Shown: positions 14,235 through 25,911 of the stretch, piece by piece
Numbering within the stretch: the first letter of the stretch is position 1
Layout of the letters: each line of letters begins with the position of its first letter
NCBI GenBank assembly: GCA_024509875.1
Contig: JAMPIV010015279.1
Location: 548,501-612,500, forward strand
Origin: Oreohelix idahoensis
Taxonomy: Eukaryota; Mollusca; Gastropoda; Stylommatophora; Oreohelicidae
Length of the DNA stretch: 64,000 bases
Direction of reading: 5' to 3'
Position numbers and translations under genes: made by a program
Notes under the pieces: generated by a model
What the model was told of the DNA's origin: nothing
The model's input: only the letters and a program-made list of their open reading frames with translations
Database searches by the model: none

Positions 14235-15010
14235 GTTTTCAGAAAAGAAGTATATTGTGTGTAAAGTTTAAATGATATCGTTTTTAAAGACAGAATATTA
14301 ACGGTAGCTATATTATTTCTGTACTGGGAGGATAGACTTTGTATAGTAAGGCTCATGTAAGTACAATGTCGATTTATATTTCAGTCCACGGATAGAATTG
14401 ATTTTTATATTGTACTATGAAGGAAACCAAGAAACAACTACAGATGTATTGAAGTCTTATCATCGGAAGAGATTAGCATCTTTAAAATATTGAAGGTAAA
14501 AGGCGCAACCACCTGAACTGAAAAGTTGTGGAAGAAGGTCAAAGTGACCTAGATCGTGAGTTGCACGAGATGTTTGAGTAACTCATACGGTTGCGGAGAA
14601 CGAAAAGGAAAATCTGGGCAAACTAAATTCACGACGAGGAATAATTGATTTGTATTTCATCTGAAATTGTTTATTTATGAATTCCTGTAAATAAACCTTG
14701 TTTATACTATCAGTCGAGTTATGATAGCAGATTTGTTGCACTGAATGAAAATTTACCAGAATATTAGTAAGTACTACCACTATAGCACCTTCACCACATC
14801 ATTCGAGAGAAGAACGAACCGGATACATTTCCACAAGAATTAAGAACTCTAGCGGTAAGCTAGTAAATAATAACTTGTTGGACAGAATATGATATAAGTA
14901 ATCGACTTGATGGACAGATTAAGTGATGGATGGAAAGAAGATATAATAACAAGAGTCGCATATTGACCAGTTGTCGCCGTGCCCAACTCAACGAGGAGCA
15001 CACTATCATA
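14235..15010 (+). repeat. 3' part of an LTR (second copy at 26183-26964)
   Basis: About 775 bp align almost gap-free by eye with 26183-26964, at roughly 95% identity in the stretches I compared. The similarity ends at ...CACACTATCA in both. In this copy a gag-like region follows after a spacer holding TGG trinucleotides (15014 and 15022) that could be the primer binding site. This makes it a 5' LTR whose own 5' third is missing. Confidence 0.7.
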
Positions 15011-15110
15011 TAGTGGTAAATTGGTGCCGTAACCAACTCTCGAGGTGCACACATTACATAGGAAGACGATCATAACAGAAGAACTCAACGAAACTTGTTG
15101 AAATATTACA

Positions 15111-15350
15111 ATGGATACTAATCATGACCATGTACTGCAACAACAACAAATGTTGGTCCAGCAACAACAACCACAAATGTTAGCCCAACAACAAGCCCAA
15201 CAGAAAGCACAAATGCAACATCAACAACCATTGATTAACCCTGCAATAGTTCCTTTACCTTCGGAGTCGGACCACACTATGGCGGCATTACAGCGCATTA
15301 CTGACACGCTCAGTAATGTAGATCACTATGCAAAATATATAAACATATAA
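15111..15350 (+). pseudogene. N-terminal fragment of a retrotransposon Gag-like ORF, Gln-rich
   Basis: An ATG in good context (TTACAATGG) opens 79 codons rich in Gln, Pro and Met, shortly downstream of the LTR end. The C-terminal part (HTMAALQRITDTLSNVDHYA) is amphipathic, as in the start of a capsid domain. The frame ends just where a reverse-oriented SINE lies (15351-15575), and a zinc-knuckle frame follows at 15615. I read 15111-15350 and 15615-16331 as pieces of one interrupted gag gene. This is an inference from position, not from homology. Confidence 0.45.
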
Positions 15351-15480
15351 GGAGGGGAAACCCGAGGCCTGTAAACAGTAAATAAATAAACAAACAACAC
15401 ACAAAGGTAGTTATCAGGCACTCAGTAAGAAATAAAGAAGTAGAAGACCAGACAACAGAAAAACAACAGAAGTGATAGGC

Positions 15481-15575
15481 TTACCGGGATCGAACCAGGA
15501 CCTGCCGAAAGGCACCCACCGCCTAGCCACGACAGCGAATCGCCACTATCTACTCAGCCAGCTCCGCATTACAAT
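15481..15575 (-). mobile_element. tRNA-derived SINE head, reverse orientation
   Basis: Read on the minus strand, the segment has a pol III A box (TGGCTGAGTAGAT), a B box (GGTTCGATCCC) with usual spacing, and a long variable arm between them, as in a Leu/Ser-type tRNA. The stems have decayed, so it is not a functional tRNA. The SINE body probably continues to about 15351, where AAATAAATAAAC-type tail sequence is seen. It interrupts the gag-like region. Confidence 0.6.
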
Positions 15576-15614
15576 AATAATGCTTCACTGACAGAGGTCT
15601 AGCGCGAACACCCC

Positions 15615-16331
15615 GTGACCCGGATATGTACCATAGGACGACCCAGACTAATTATAGACGCAATCACGTCAGCAGTTTGTGCACTTCAGCATAATGTATC
15701 CCAGATACATTGTTACAATTGTGGTAAGCCAAATCATATTGCCAGGGCGCGTCGAGCAAGACTCAACAGCAACAAGATAAATAGTGTACCCAAGCACTGG
15801 GATAGCCTCAACAACAGAACAAGACGTATAGCAGTCAGAGACTTCATAGGCGAAATAAGAAAAGGAACCACGTGGCAGATAAACAATGTGACGACAAGAA
15901 ATGAAAAACACTGTAGAATCACATTAGACAACGGACAAAAAGTACACATATGTCCAGTATGGTGTGAAAAGAGATCCAACAGTGAACAAAATAAGAATGT
16001 CAGACGACTACTTCAAAATCTACAAACTGTAAATATCGTACAGCTGAAAGTAGATACAGCGACACAAACAGAGAATAGAGCTACATTTTCAGTACACAAC
16101 AGGGACACAACTACCAAGACGAAGAAGGCAGATAGCAATGCAGTGTCAAGAAGAAACACAGAAGCAAGAACTTATCACAGAAATACCATGAGAGTCCACC
16201 CACATTACACAGAAACAGCACATCGGTGTTCGCAACATTATTCACATGATCACAACCATCATTCCCTACCCCTTTTCACCCTCCAACATACTTCCCGTGC
16301 GACCCTCGTCGCAACACCAGTGATTATGTAA
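15615..16331 (+). pseudogene. Gag-like fragment with broken zinc knuckle
   Basis: An open frame of 238 codons without an ATG start. At 15711-15752 it contains CYNCGKPNHIAR, the start of a CCHC nucleic-acid-binding knuckle, but the fourth ligand position is Arg instead of Cys. The following residues are basic and Asn/Thr-rich without further recognisable domains. No protease or RT motif follows. The knuckle places it at the Gag C-terminus of an LTR element. Confidence 0.5.
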
Positions 16332-16360
16332 AGCGGACATTTGATGACAGAAGACATACC

Positions 16361-16915
16361 ATGGAACCCAGAGAACAAGACCACCAGATAGCCCATCGAA
16401 ATGCCAATAATAGCATACAGTCAACAATACCGAAACAAGTATACTACAGATCTGAACATCCCACGAACAGTGAAGCAGAATCAGACCCTGAATCTGTGTA
16501 TCCCACTACTGATACAGAGAATGATATAGTACTTTCACCACCACGACAAGAAGAGTCAGATATGGATACTTTAAGCGCACCTAGCAAATCGGACAGTACA
16601 GATGGCGAACTCCAAATCGACATCAGGTCGACAGCCAAAAGACTAAGTATATCATCATCAGATGATTCACCACGTATCGCAAAGTATATCAGACTCCCGC
16701 AGGAGCACGTCCGGTATAAAGTCATGAGAAAGCGACGCCAGACGAAAACGAACAAGTCAAAAGGAACTCTACAACCCATTCCTCCGCCACAGTTTATTAC
16801 ATCCTCTATACTAGCAACATGTCACACAGCTACCATTTCATCGCCTACGCAAGCTTACGATAGCAGACTCTCAGAGCGGACAATAGCGCTCTTAGAATTC
16901 GCTAAACTATGTTAA
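16361..16915 (+). CDS. 184-residue ORF of unknown function, downstream of the gag remnant
   Basis: The ATG-initiated frame is rich in Ser, Asp, Glu and Pro (residues about 30-110), then basic (RKRRQTKTNKSK). No domain is recognised. It follows the gag-like frame by about 30 bp and probably belongs to the same element, but no pol homology can be seen. It could be a chance frame. Confidence 0.3.
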   Translation: MEPREQDHQIAHRNANNSIQSTIPKQVYYRSEHPTNSEAESDPESVYPTTDTENDIVLSPPRQEESDMDTLSAPSKSDSTDGELQIDIRSTAKRLSISSSDDSPRIAKYIRLPQEHVRYKVMRKRRQTKTNKSKGTLQPIPPPQFITSSILATCHTATISSPTQAYDSRLSERTIALLEFAKLC

Positions 16916-18020
16916 ATTTAGCGAAGGCGTTCCCACTTCATAACGCCCAACTGATATGATACTCCCTCATCATAAGTATCCAACGTAGCACGTACTCTTC
17001 TCTACATAGTACGCGACAGTGTTTACTATTATCTTTTCCTTTCAGGTACACAGAACAAGAGTTACTCATGCACGCTTCTCGAACTAAGATGACCTTTGAA
17101 GCTCACGCAGGCATGCTAAAACTTTATCGCATACCCAAAAAAATTTTCTCGCACCAGTGGATTCATAGGTCAGTTTCGACCAGCCTATTAACATTTTTTT
17201 GAAACCCCACTGCGCTGTAACCGAGATTTTCACCACGCTGACGTGCCTTAGTAGAACCAATTGATACATCGCGGTATAATACTGTATTGCACAGTGACGA
17301 TTAAACCCCAGCACCAGAGAGAAAACTTTGTAACATTTTACTATTGTAGCACAGAACCCGTTCATCCAAACAGAACATACTTAGGAATGATTATTTGATG
17401 AATAAGATTACATTGTTTACAGGCATTTATGGCGGCATGCCAATTAAAGGACAAGGTTACTAAATATAACACGACACTAAGTAAATTGTGTTAGCCCTAT
17501 GAGGACTGACTTAATTATGTCCATTTTCATGATTGTTGTAAATATTTTTTCTTTCTCATATATGGAGATTGTTAGGAAGACATCAACATTTTTCTTTGTT
17601 TTGTTTTGTTGAACCATTTTTATTGATTGAACTCATAACAGAGCACTGTTCTGAGCAATAAGAGAGTTGTTCTGACAGACACCTGACCATAACTCAGACT
17701 GTAATTTTGTTTTACTATGGCAGTGTTGTTTCCACTCCATAAGCAGTTATTATTCATGTATGTATACCAGTTACTCTTTAAGTTCAGACATGTTTAGTTT
17801 CCTAAACATTACTGTTTTATAACTAGCTCACACATTGAAGCCAAGCTCATGGTTGATTTTTTTTTAAAACCAAGCAGTCCATATATGATAGGTGTATGTT
17901 ATCTTAGTCAAATAGTCTGTTACAAATTGTTCACCTTCTATAATTACTGTTAAGGTTTTGTTATACAGTTGGTTGTGTTTATATTGTAATGATTTTATGC
18001 AGGTATCCACTAATATATAT
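16916..18020. other. unassigned AT-rich DNA before the 18-25 kb LTR element
   Basis: No gene or recognisable element. It ends in a short TA run, which supplies the ATATA target duplication of the next element. Confidence 0.5.
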
Positions 18021-18025
18021 ATATA

Positions 18026-19252
18026 TGTTGCAAGTGGATCTTATGGAAGGGGAAGTAATCTTTAGAATGTTTTGGACAAATTAAATTTCGAGTTGCAACG
18101 CTTGATTAAGCGGATACTTGTTTGACTTTAGGATAGAATTATCTTTTCCTATTTTTCGAGTGACAGAGTACAGATAAGCGTGTGAACGCTGTTTAATCTC
18201 AAATGTTGAGAGGTATTTATTCTGTACTGTTTTGAGTCATGTGAATAGCTCGCAGCTAGTCTGCATGTATTATCAAGAGCGGTGTTCAAGACAGCCGAGT
18301 CTCGTGACGGGTTTTTTTTGGCGGGACTAGTGTGTGATTGAGGAGTTGTGTTTTGGGCGTGGACCGTGTAGGTCGAGTCCCAGTGGTTTTTGGATAGTGT
18401 ATGCCTACGTAGGACTTAAGAAAATGTCGACATATATTTCGCTGTGTGGACAGGCCATATTATGTTTAACTGCAGTATGAAGATTTGTGAAGCTGTTATG
18501 AAGCTATTATAAGTCCAGGATTAGGACAGGCCATATTATATATTAACTGCAGTGTGGAGATGTATGAAGCTATGAAGCTATTATAAGTCCAGGATTAGGA
18601 CAGGCCATATTATATATTAACTGCAGTATAGAGTGTTATGAAGCTATTATAAGGCCAGGATTAGGACAGGCCATATTATATATTAACTGCAGTGTGGAGA
18701 TGTATGAAGCTATGAAGCTATTATAAGTCCAGGATTAGGACAGGCCATATTATATATTAACTGCAGTGTGGAGATGTATGAAGCTATGAAGCTATTATAA
18801 GTCCAGGATTAGGACAGGCCATATTATATATTAACTGCAGTGTGGAGATGTATGAAGCTATGAAGCTATTATAAGTCCAGGATTAGGACAGGCCATATTA
18901 TATATTAACTGCAGTGTGGAGATGTATGAAGCTATTAAGCTATTATAAGTCCAGGATTAGGACAGGCCGTATTAGGTATTGATACAGTGTGGAAATTATA
19001 TACTATGATTCGATGTAGCTGTTTTCGTCTATGTCTACGTGATGATGTGCTGTGAGTTAATAAACAATAATTAAATATCACCAGTCGTTCCATACTCGAT
19101 GACTCCCGTGTGCTCACCTGTTGTGTGAACGACTTTGCCAGCACACAATCACACTCACTTTACCTATACCAAACACGATTATTATCATTTGGTGGTTTAC
19201 AGTCAAGTTGGAACCAATATAGAAGAGGTTACTGCTAAAAAGAGCGGTTACA
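18026..19252 (+). repeat. 5' LTR (1227 bp) with internal 74-bp minisatellite
   Basis: It starts TGTTGCAAG and ends GGTTACA. The middle (about 18449-18990) holds seven units of a roughly 74-bp repeat (ACAGGCCATATTATATATTA...CCAGGATTAGG; one unit is 66 bp) and a partial eighth. Downstream there is AATAAACAATAATTAAA, a likely polyadenylation signal, about 200 bp before the LTR end. Confidence 0.93.
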
Positions 19253-20412
19253 TTTATGGTGGTTTTCAGTTAACAGGATCTGACATCTACGACTATTCGC
19301 GTCGATAGCCTAAGTGGCGTAGTTTTCGTATCATTAGATATCATTTAAGATGTGCCTGTGTGGCGTATACGATTAAGAAATTGTTACCTCTACATGATAT
19401 GTACTTGAAGCAAGAGGGTAAAGTGAATCAAATTTTGTCCACCAGACCATAACATATCTAGAGGATCAGTCACTACAAGTTGGAAAGAATACATATGACT
19501 TTCACGGGACAAGAGTGTAGAACACTTTACTTTGTTATAAATAGCCCTGTGTGGGCGTGGCTTGAATCTCCTATACTTCAGAACTGTGACCTAGTTATTA
19601 TCTGCCTGGGTGGCGCATTTGAGGAACAACGCACGCTTTATTTGGTAGTATGCAACTTTACACCAGTAGCAATTGACGTCGTATTTCATGCCTATAGACT
19701 ACAACAACGTCTGCAGTAGTCAAGGAAGTTCAATTAGACTTGGACAGTATTTGTACCAGCATTTGTACGGGTTGTGACGGATTCCTGCAATATTCGGGTT
19801 ACCTGTGCCAGTTTTCACCATCACAAGTTCAAGACGTTATGATACACTGAGTTGCCGTGTACATTTCAGACTACAGAAGAGTCAAGAGTTGCAGTGTGTG
19901 CTGTATTATGGTTCCTGTCAACTTGTGCATTGTTAAGCACATATCATATTGACGAAATTACCTGAAGAGAAACGAATCAAGTTCCCGTGCTTTCCCGCAG
20001 TGGAGGTTTTAACAGTCTATGTGATATCCAGTGTCGTGGCGGAAAGGAACGGGATCATTGACAGATAAGTGATTTTTTCTTGTGTAAATTGTGTCACTTC
20101 ATATATGTCACTGGGCCTCCCTAATTGCTCATTCTGTTGTTATTGTTGTTTATGTCTAATTTGACATATGATTAAGATTTTATGCATAGGTGTTAATGGC
20201 TGTTGACATATGTCGATTTTCCTGATAATGATGTGACTTGATAAAGGTGCTATAAAAAGGAATTGGTGATACATAATTGAGGAATAAGCTCATTTCTTGA
20301 CAAATAGTTAACTTTGTGATCTGGAAAGGTGATTGTCCCAACTTTTGTAGACAGTAATTTGTCATAAGTATAAGTGATTACTATATATATTTGATTAAGT
20401 AAGTGAATCACT
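19253..20412 (+). other. 5' leader of the LTR element
   Basis: No ORF of note. A TGG-rich stretch starts 4 nt after the LTR (TGGTGGTTTTCAG at about 19257) and is a candidate primer binding site, but I could not assign a tRNA. Short frames are not supported. Confidence 0.5.
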
Positions 20413-22350
20413 ATGGATGATGATGATATGGATCCTGAGGATATCAGGCCTTTGTTAAGATATTTATATCAAGAAGGGAAAGATTTTGAAAAATTAAAAG
20501 GCCCAGAGCTTGAAGCGCATGTGATGGACAGATTTTTGGTCAATGCGTCAAGAGCCCTTAAGTATTTTGCTGAAGAGAATTTTCACTCTCATCCTCATCT
20601 AAGGATGGCTAAAGATTTGGCGCAGTTACTGGTTATGGATCTTCGATTGTTTTCGTGCAACTGTATAGGTGTTGAACGCGATCAAATAATGAAGAGTATA
20701 CGTAAGATAATGCGCAACGACATTTCTGTTGATCAGAAAAAGAAGTTAGAAGATGAGGAATTAAGAAGAAAAAAACAACAAAGGGAAAACTTCTTAGAGG
20801 GTACCGCTGAAGTGAGTAAAGTACATGAAACAGTGTCTAGACTTACGGGTGAATTGCAAAAGTCAAACTCAGAACTTGCTAGTGTGCAAGCAAGTTTGGA
20901 TTCAGCATTGTTGCAGATAAAGCAATTGGAAGTCCAGATGAAAGATAAGCATGTTGAGGTGGAAAATCTTATACAAGAGGTCCAAAAAAATAAAGAAATG
21001 TATGAGAAATTAAAAGTTGAGACCGATAAACGTGATAGGGATTATACAGAGTCACTTCTTGATTTGATGGATGATATTGCGAATCTTGGTCTCCAACAGG
21101 AAGAAAAGAATGAGATGATTCCAGAAAAGATTGATGAGCTTAATAATAGCAATGATTATATTAAGATTCAGTCACTACAACTAGAGTTGACTCAGTTGAG
21201 AGCAAATAAAGAACAGTACGAGAAAGAGACATTAGTGGAGTTGACGGCTGAGAAAGAGAAGGTTGCTAAGATTGAAAATTTACTAGCAGAGGAAAGCTGC
21301 AAAGTTTTAAGAGTTGAAAGTTTAAACAAGAAATTAGGTGAAGAGATCTCACATAGAGATGTGGAGATTGCACAGGCAAGGAAACGAGTAGATGGCCTGC
21401 TTGACATCGTCTTGAATAACAATATGTGGTCTTCTGTCAATGTTGACAATGATAGACAGAAAGTTGCGAAAAGTCAGCCCCATACATTTTTTGCTTATAG
21501 AGAGGTCATTCATGGTAAAGACAGATCTTTTCGTGGTAAATATAACTTTCGAAGTTCTAATATTACTGATAGTTCCAGTAATAATTCTTGGCGTCAGACC
21601 AACAAAGATTCTTGTGTAACAGCCAGTTCTGTTGGTCAGGAAAAGAAAGGTGATAAATTTCAGGTCAAGACTCATAAGAGCAAATATTTCTCGACTATTG
21701 GAAATTCTCAGAAATTAATAACAGGGGTTGAGGCTATTACAACTTGTTCCAAAGATGAAACCCATATGCGGAACAATAGAGATACTATTGTTTCTGGCAG
21801 TTGTCAAACTCAGCACAGTCAGTTTGAAACAATTAGTAAATATATTTCCATAGGGGAAAAGAAAAACAGTTCTAGTAAGAGAGATAACCCCAAGAGTAAA
21901 CAGTACCAAGGGAGATTAGTAAATAATAATTTTCCTTCTCCAAGAAACAGTAAACAATTTAACAAATCTCAAAGTTACGATTGTAAGAGTATTGGAAAGT
22001 GTGATAAAGATTATAGCTTTTCAAATGTAGCTTTACATCACCAGAGTATTGTTCCTAAACAAAAGACTAAAGTCATTATTTGTAAACAAGGCAACGGTAA
22101 TAATAAGTATTTTGATCATAGAACAAAAAATAAGCGCAATTGTGCTAATTTTGTTCAACATGAGCCCAGAGTCATTTATAATCAAGGTAAACAGAGTAAA
22201 AATAACAGTGTATGCTTGAATACTATTGCTTGCTCTACTTGTTGTTATGAATGTGAGACTTTGTTTCAGCGTACGGCAGCGGCTACATTCAAGGTCGGTC
22301 ATGTTGTCCCCAAGTATTCTGGGATATCTACATGTGATAGGAAGAGCTAG
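20413..22350 (+). CDS. 645-residue coiled-coil protein of an LTR element, unknown family
   Basis: The ATG opens an uninterrupted frame filling the centre of the element. Residues 1-100 are an acidic start followed by a compact, probably helical domain (LRYLYQEGKDFEKL, HLRMAKDLAQLLVMDLRLF). Residues about 105-330 are heptad-rich Glu/Lys/Leu coiled coil. Residues about 345-600 are basic and rich in Asn, Ser and Lys, as in a disordered nucleic-acid-binding tail. The last 45 residues hold a cysteine cluster (CSTCCYEC). There is no CCHC knuckle, protease DTG or RT YxDD. By position and composition it could act as a Gag-like structural or RNA-binding protein, but that is inference. The frame has remained open without a frameshift, unlike almost every other element ORF here. 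Confidence 0.75.
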   Translation: MDDDDMDPEDIRPLLRYLYQEGKDFEKLKGPELEAHVMDRFLVNASRALKYFAEENFHSHPHLRMAKDLAQLLVMDLRLFSCNCIGVERDQIMKSIRKIMRNDISVDQKKKLEDEELRRKKQQRENFLEGTAEVSKVHETVSRLTGELQKSNSELASVQASLDSALLQIKQLEVQMKDKHVEVENLIQEVQKNKEMYEKLKVETDKRDRDYTESLLDLMDDIANLGLQQEEKNEMIPEKIDELNNSNDYIKIQSLQLELTQLRANKEQYEKETLVELTAEKEKVAKIENLLAEESCKVLRVESLNKKLGEEISHRDVEIAQARKRVDGLLDIVLNNNMWSSVNVDNDRQKVAKSQPHTFFAYREVIHGKDRSFRGKYNFRSSNITDSSSNNSWRQTNKDSCVTASSVGQEKKGDKFQVKTHKSKYFSTIGNSQKLITGVEAITTCSKDETHMRNNRDTIVSGSCQTQHSQFETISKYISIGEKKNSSSKRDNPKSKQYQGRLVNNNFPSPRNSKQFNKSQSYDCKSIGKCDKDYSFSNVALHHQSIVPKQKTKVIICKQGNGNNKYFDHRTKNKRNCANFVQHEPRVIYNQGKQSKNNSVCLNTIACSTCCYECETLFQRTAAATFKVGHVVPKYSGISTCDRKS

Positions 22351-24362
22351 TGACATCGTGAAGAGACCGGTGCTTTACACAAGTCGGTGCTGGGTAATTG
22401 TAAATTTGATTTCTACGTTTTTCTCATTAAATTTCACTATTGAGTAAAACGGAAATTTTCATTTGTATTTGTTGACAGAAGCTACGTTGCGATAAGAGTC
22501 AAGGCTTCTGTGACATATTGACGGTCAGAAATGTAGGTCAACTTTCCGCGCGAGTGGTCAACCGAAACCTGTCAGCGTCTAACTAAAATCTGAGGTGTTG
22601 CTTACTGAAGGTCAAGCATGTTTACAAGAAGTGGGAAATTTTGCGGCTTATTTTTTTTTTTTTTTTTTTTTTTTGAGATAGTAAATATTTTTGTATTCTA
22701 TATTAGTACATGACATGTTGTTGTTTTGAAATAACATATAATTTTGTTGTAATGATTATTTCTATGCATCTTTTGATTGCCATAATTTTTTTTAATTGTT
22801 GTTATTTTTATGTCGGTAGTTTGATGACATGCTAATACATTTTTATGCTATTTATATATTATTGTGAAACTTTGATTTTTCCAGAACTTGATTTCTTGCC
22901 AGTCAGGCATGCAGATTATTTTCTTAGCAGATTATTTAAAAAAAAAAAAAACTTATTTTTTTTGTAGATATTTTTATAGAACCTTTTGCATATTTCATAT
23001 TAGCAACAAAGTGTAGATTTATTTATAATGTATATCTTATCGATTTGAGTAAGAGATAAAGTTATAGCTAAATAGCATTGTACTGAGCTGAACGTAATTG
23101 TCAGCAGAAAGAACTTAAAGGATAAATTAAATTTACATGTGTTGATTTAAGGGTTTGTTCGAGATAGGATTTTTGTTTTATATTTCACTCATTTTGTTAA
23201 AATATTGATTTCATTATTAGGTTTTAGTGGTCTTGAATTACTTAAAAATTAAATACTGTTTTTATGTAACTTATCGTAAAAAAATATGTTTGTACGGTAC
23301 TTTTGAAAAAATGATTTTTTTTTTTTTTTGGCATTAGAATTTTTTGTTGTGTGTGCCCAGCATTTGACTGCGTGATATCATTGATATGTAGATTGATTAG
23401 TTCTTGTAAAAAGTTGGTTTTTTATTATGATGTATTTTTTATTTTAGCGCTTGATTGTGCGTTGGTCGTATTAGTTATAGCAATGCTATTACTTGTTTGT
23501 TCGATGCCTATAATTTATTTATTTTAGTTTTGTATAACTCTTGTAACTTGGTTAAATTACTTATTAGGTTTTGTTTAGTTATAAATTATTTTTTGGTGGT
23601 GTTAGTATAGATATACTTTGATATTTTGTGTTGTGCCTTTCGATCTTGTTTATATATTTATTTTTTAATAGGTTATCTGATCAAAACAGTTATTAGTATG
23701 TACTGTTATTGACTTTCTCTGCGTTCGTGCCTTTGCTTTCTATCTGTCTTTGGTAACTAGTCTTCATTTCATTCCTTCTTTTCTGTTGTCTTTTCGGTAT
23801 GGATTTTATATCTTGTTTATACTTTCGTACCTCATCTTCGTTTTACTTGATTCTACTTGTATACTTTGTCTTCTTTCAACATTTATACTTCCATTCTCTG
23901 TACTGTTGGAGTGGTTATATGACTTGATATAATATATCTACTTATGATAGTTGTATTTATTTTACATGTAATTGTCCAACTTAATTATGAGTATATGGTA
24001 TTGTTGAGTTCTTACTTTCTTTTTTTTTTACAGATCATTCTTCTTTTGATTGATCTTGTGTTTTCTCTTTCGAGAGGTTGTTTTCGGTTTGGTCTGTACT
24101 AAATATACGTAACTTAATTTTGGAACTGATCATATTTGTATATTTAGCTAATTACTTTTTATACTTATCTGATTATGCTGTATGCTTTAATTGCCACTTT
24201 ACACTTTAATGCTGATATTTGTTGTAGATATAATTTGATTTAAAATAAGATGATTTTTGTAAGCATATGTTAGAACTTCTTTGTCTTCTAAAGTTTTTGT
24301 TTTTTGGGTTAATTTTTTCAAAAAAATGATAGAATCATTTTTTTCTAGGAGTATGTGGTAAC
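22351..24362 (+). other. 3' non-coding internal region of the LTR element, T-rich
   Basis: Two kilobases without a credible ORF, with poly-T runs (22647-22673, 23313-23330) and a very high T content on the plus strand. No clear polypurine tract precedes the 3' LTR; the last bases are AGGAGTATGTGGTAAC. Confidence 0.7.
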
Positions 24363-25377
24363 TGTTGCAAGTGGATCTTATGGAAGGGGAAGTAATCTTT
24401 AGAATGTTTTGGACAAATTAAATTTCGAGTTGCAACGCTTGATTAAGCGGATACTTGTTTGACTTTAGGATAGAATTATCTTTTCCTATTTTTCGAGTGA
24501 CAGAGTACAGATAAGCGTGTGAACGCTGTTTAATCTCAAATGTTGAGAGGTATTTATTCTGTACTGTTTTGAGTCATGTGAATAGCTCGCAGCTAGTCTG
24601 CATGTATTATCGAGAGCGGTGTTCAAGACAGCCGAGTCTCGTTACGGGGTTTTTTTGGCGGGACTAGTGTGTGATTGGGGAGTTGTGTTTTGGGCGTGGA
24701 CCGTGTAGGTCGAGTCCCAGTGGTTTTTGGATAGTGTATGCCTACGTAGGACTTAAGAAAATGTCGACTTATATATTTCGCTGTGTGGACAGGCCATATT
24801 ATGTTTAACTGCAGTATGAAGATTTGTGAAGCTGTTATGAAGCTATTATAAGTCCAGGATTAGGACAGGCCATATTATATATTAACTGCAGTGTGGAGAT
24901 GTATGAAGCTATGAAGCTATTATAAGTCCAGGATTAGGACAGGCCATATTATATATTAACTGCAGTGTGGAGATGTATGAAGCTATGAAGCTATTATAAG
25001 TCCAGGATTAGGACAGGCCATATTATATATTAACTGCAGTGTGGAGATGTATGAAGCTATTAAGCTATTATAAGTCGAGGATTAGGACAGGCCGTATTAG
25101 GTATTGATGCAGTGTGGAAATTATATACTATGATTCGATGTAGCTGTGTTCGTCTATGTCTACGTGATGATGTGCTGTGAGTTAATAAACAATAATTAAA
25201 TATCACCAGTCGTTCCATACTCGATGACTCCCGTGTGCTCACCTGTTGTGTGAACGACTTTGCCAGCACACAATCACACTCACTTTACCTATACCAAACA
25301 CGATTATTATCATTTGGTGGTTTACAGTCAAGTTGGAACCAATATAGAAGAGGTTACTGCTAAAAAGAGCGGTTACA
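24363..25377 (+). repeat. 3' LTR (1015 bp)
   Basis: Nearly identical to 18026-19252 apart from the minisatellite, which has four full units here against seven. That accounts for essentially the whole 212-bp length difference. The few substitutions noticed (for example CTCGTTACGGG versus CTCGTGACGGG) imply a fairly recent insertion. Confidence 0.93.
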
Positions 25378-25560
25378 ATATACATGCGCCATATATCTAT
25401 GAGAGCGTTGTATATCTACGAGAGCTTCTGTGTAACGAACATGTACTTATAGCGAATATGTAAGGTATTTTTTTAGCAGAAGATTTTTTGTGTTGTTAAC
25501 ATTATTTTTATTTATTTATTTATTTTTTTTTTTGGTTGATAATTTTTGTTTAGTGTCTTG

Positions 25561-25840
25561 AGAACAGTCCCAACTAAGATGGTTTGGCCATGTCTGCAGA
25601 ATGGGAGAAGATCGGCTACCACGACAAGCATGGGAAACAAAGAGCCAAGGATCCAGACCCCGAGGACGACCCAGAGTCCCCTGGGAGGACAACATTAGAC
25701 AATCTTTGAAGGACCGAGGACTAGAATGGAACCAGGCCAGGAGGAAGACAGCCGATAGAATAGTCTGGCGCTCTCTCTTCCAAACCTCTACACCTCACGG
25801 TAGAAGGGGAACGACTAAGTAAGTAAGTAAGTAAGTCTTA
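25561..25840 (+). pseudogene. 5'-truncated LINE, C-terminal end of ORF2 plus tail
   Basis: An open frame of about 85 codons ends at 25822. It contains LRWFGHVCRMGEDRLPR, then GRPRVPWEDN and ADRIVWRSL. This is the conserved C-terminal tail found after the RT in many LINE ORF2 proteins. It is followed at once by a (TAAG)n simple repeat, the expected 3' tail. The RT itself is absent through 5' truncation. The last ~50 bp recur three times at 30460-30610. Confidence 0.85.
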
Positions 25841-25911
25841 CATTTTTATTTTATTTTAATAGAACGCAAATGTCTACCAACGGGATACATTTGTGTGCCC
25901 TGAGACCCATA

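Larger units (their letters stand above)
18026..25377 (+). mobile_element. complete LTR retrotransposon with a single novel ORF, non-autonomous
   Basis: Two direct repeats (18026-19252 and 24363-25377) begin TGTTGCAAG and end GCGGTTACA, giving TG...CA ends. They are flanked by a 5-bp target duplication ATATA (18021-18025 and 25378-25382), although the left copy lies in a TA-rich run. Between them lie a 1.2-kb leader, one intact ORF (20413-22350) and about 2 kb of T-rich non-coding sequence. No protease, integrase, RT or RNase H motif is present in any frame, so the element must depend on enzymes supplied in trans. Terminal structure and target duplication are direct observations; the non-autonomous status is inference. 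Confidence 0.88.

Noticed and set aside
18449..18990. Regularly spaced repeats resembling a CRISPR array
   Set aside because: Units are contiguous 74-bp tandem repeats without unique spacers, inside a eukaryotic LTR.
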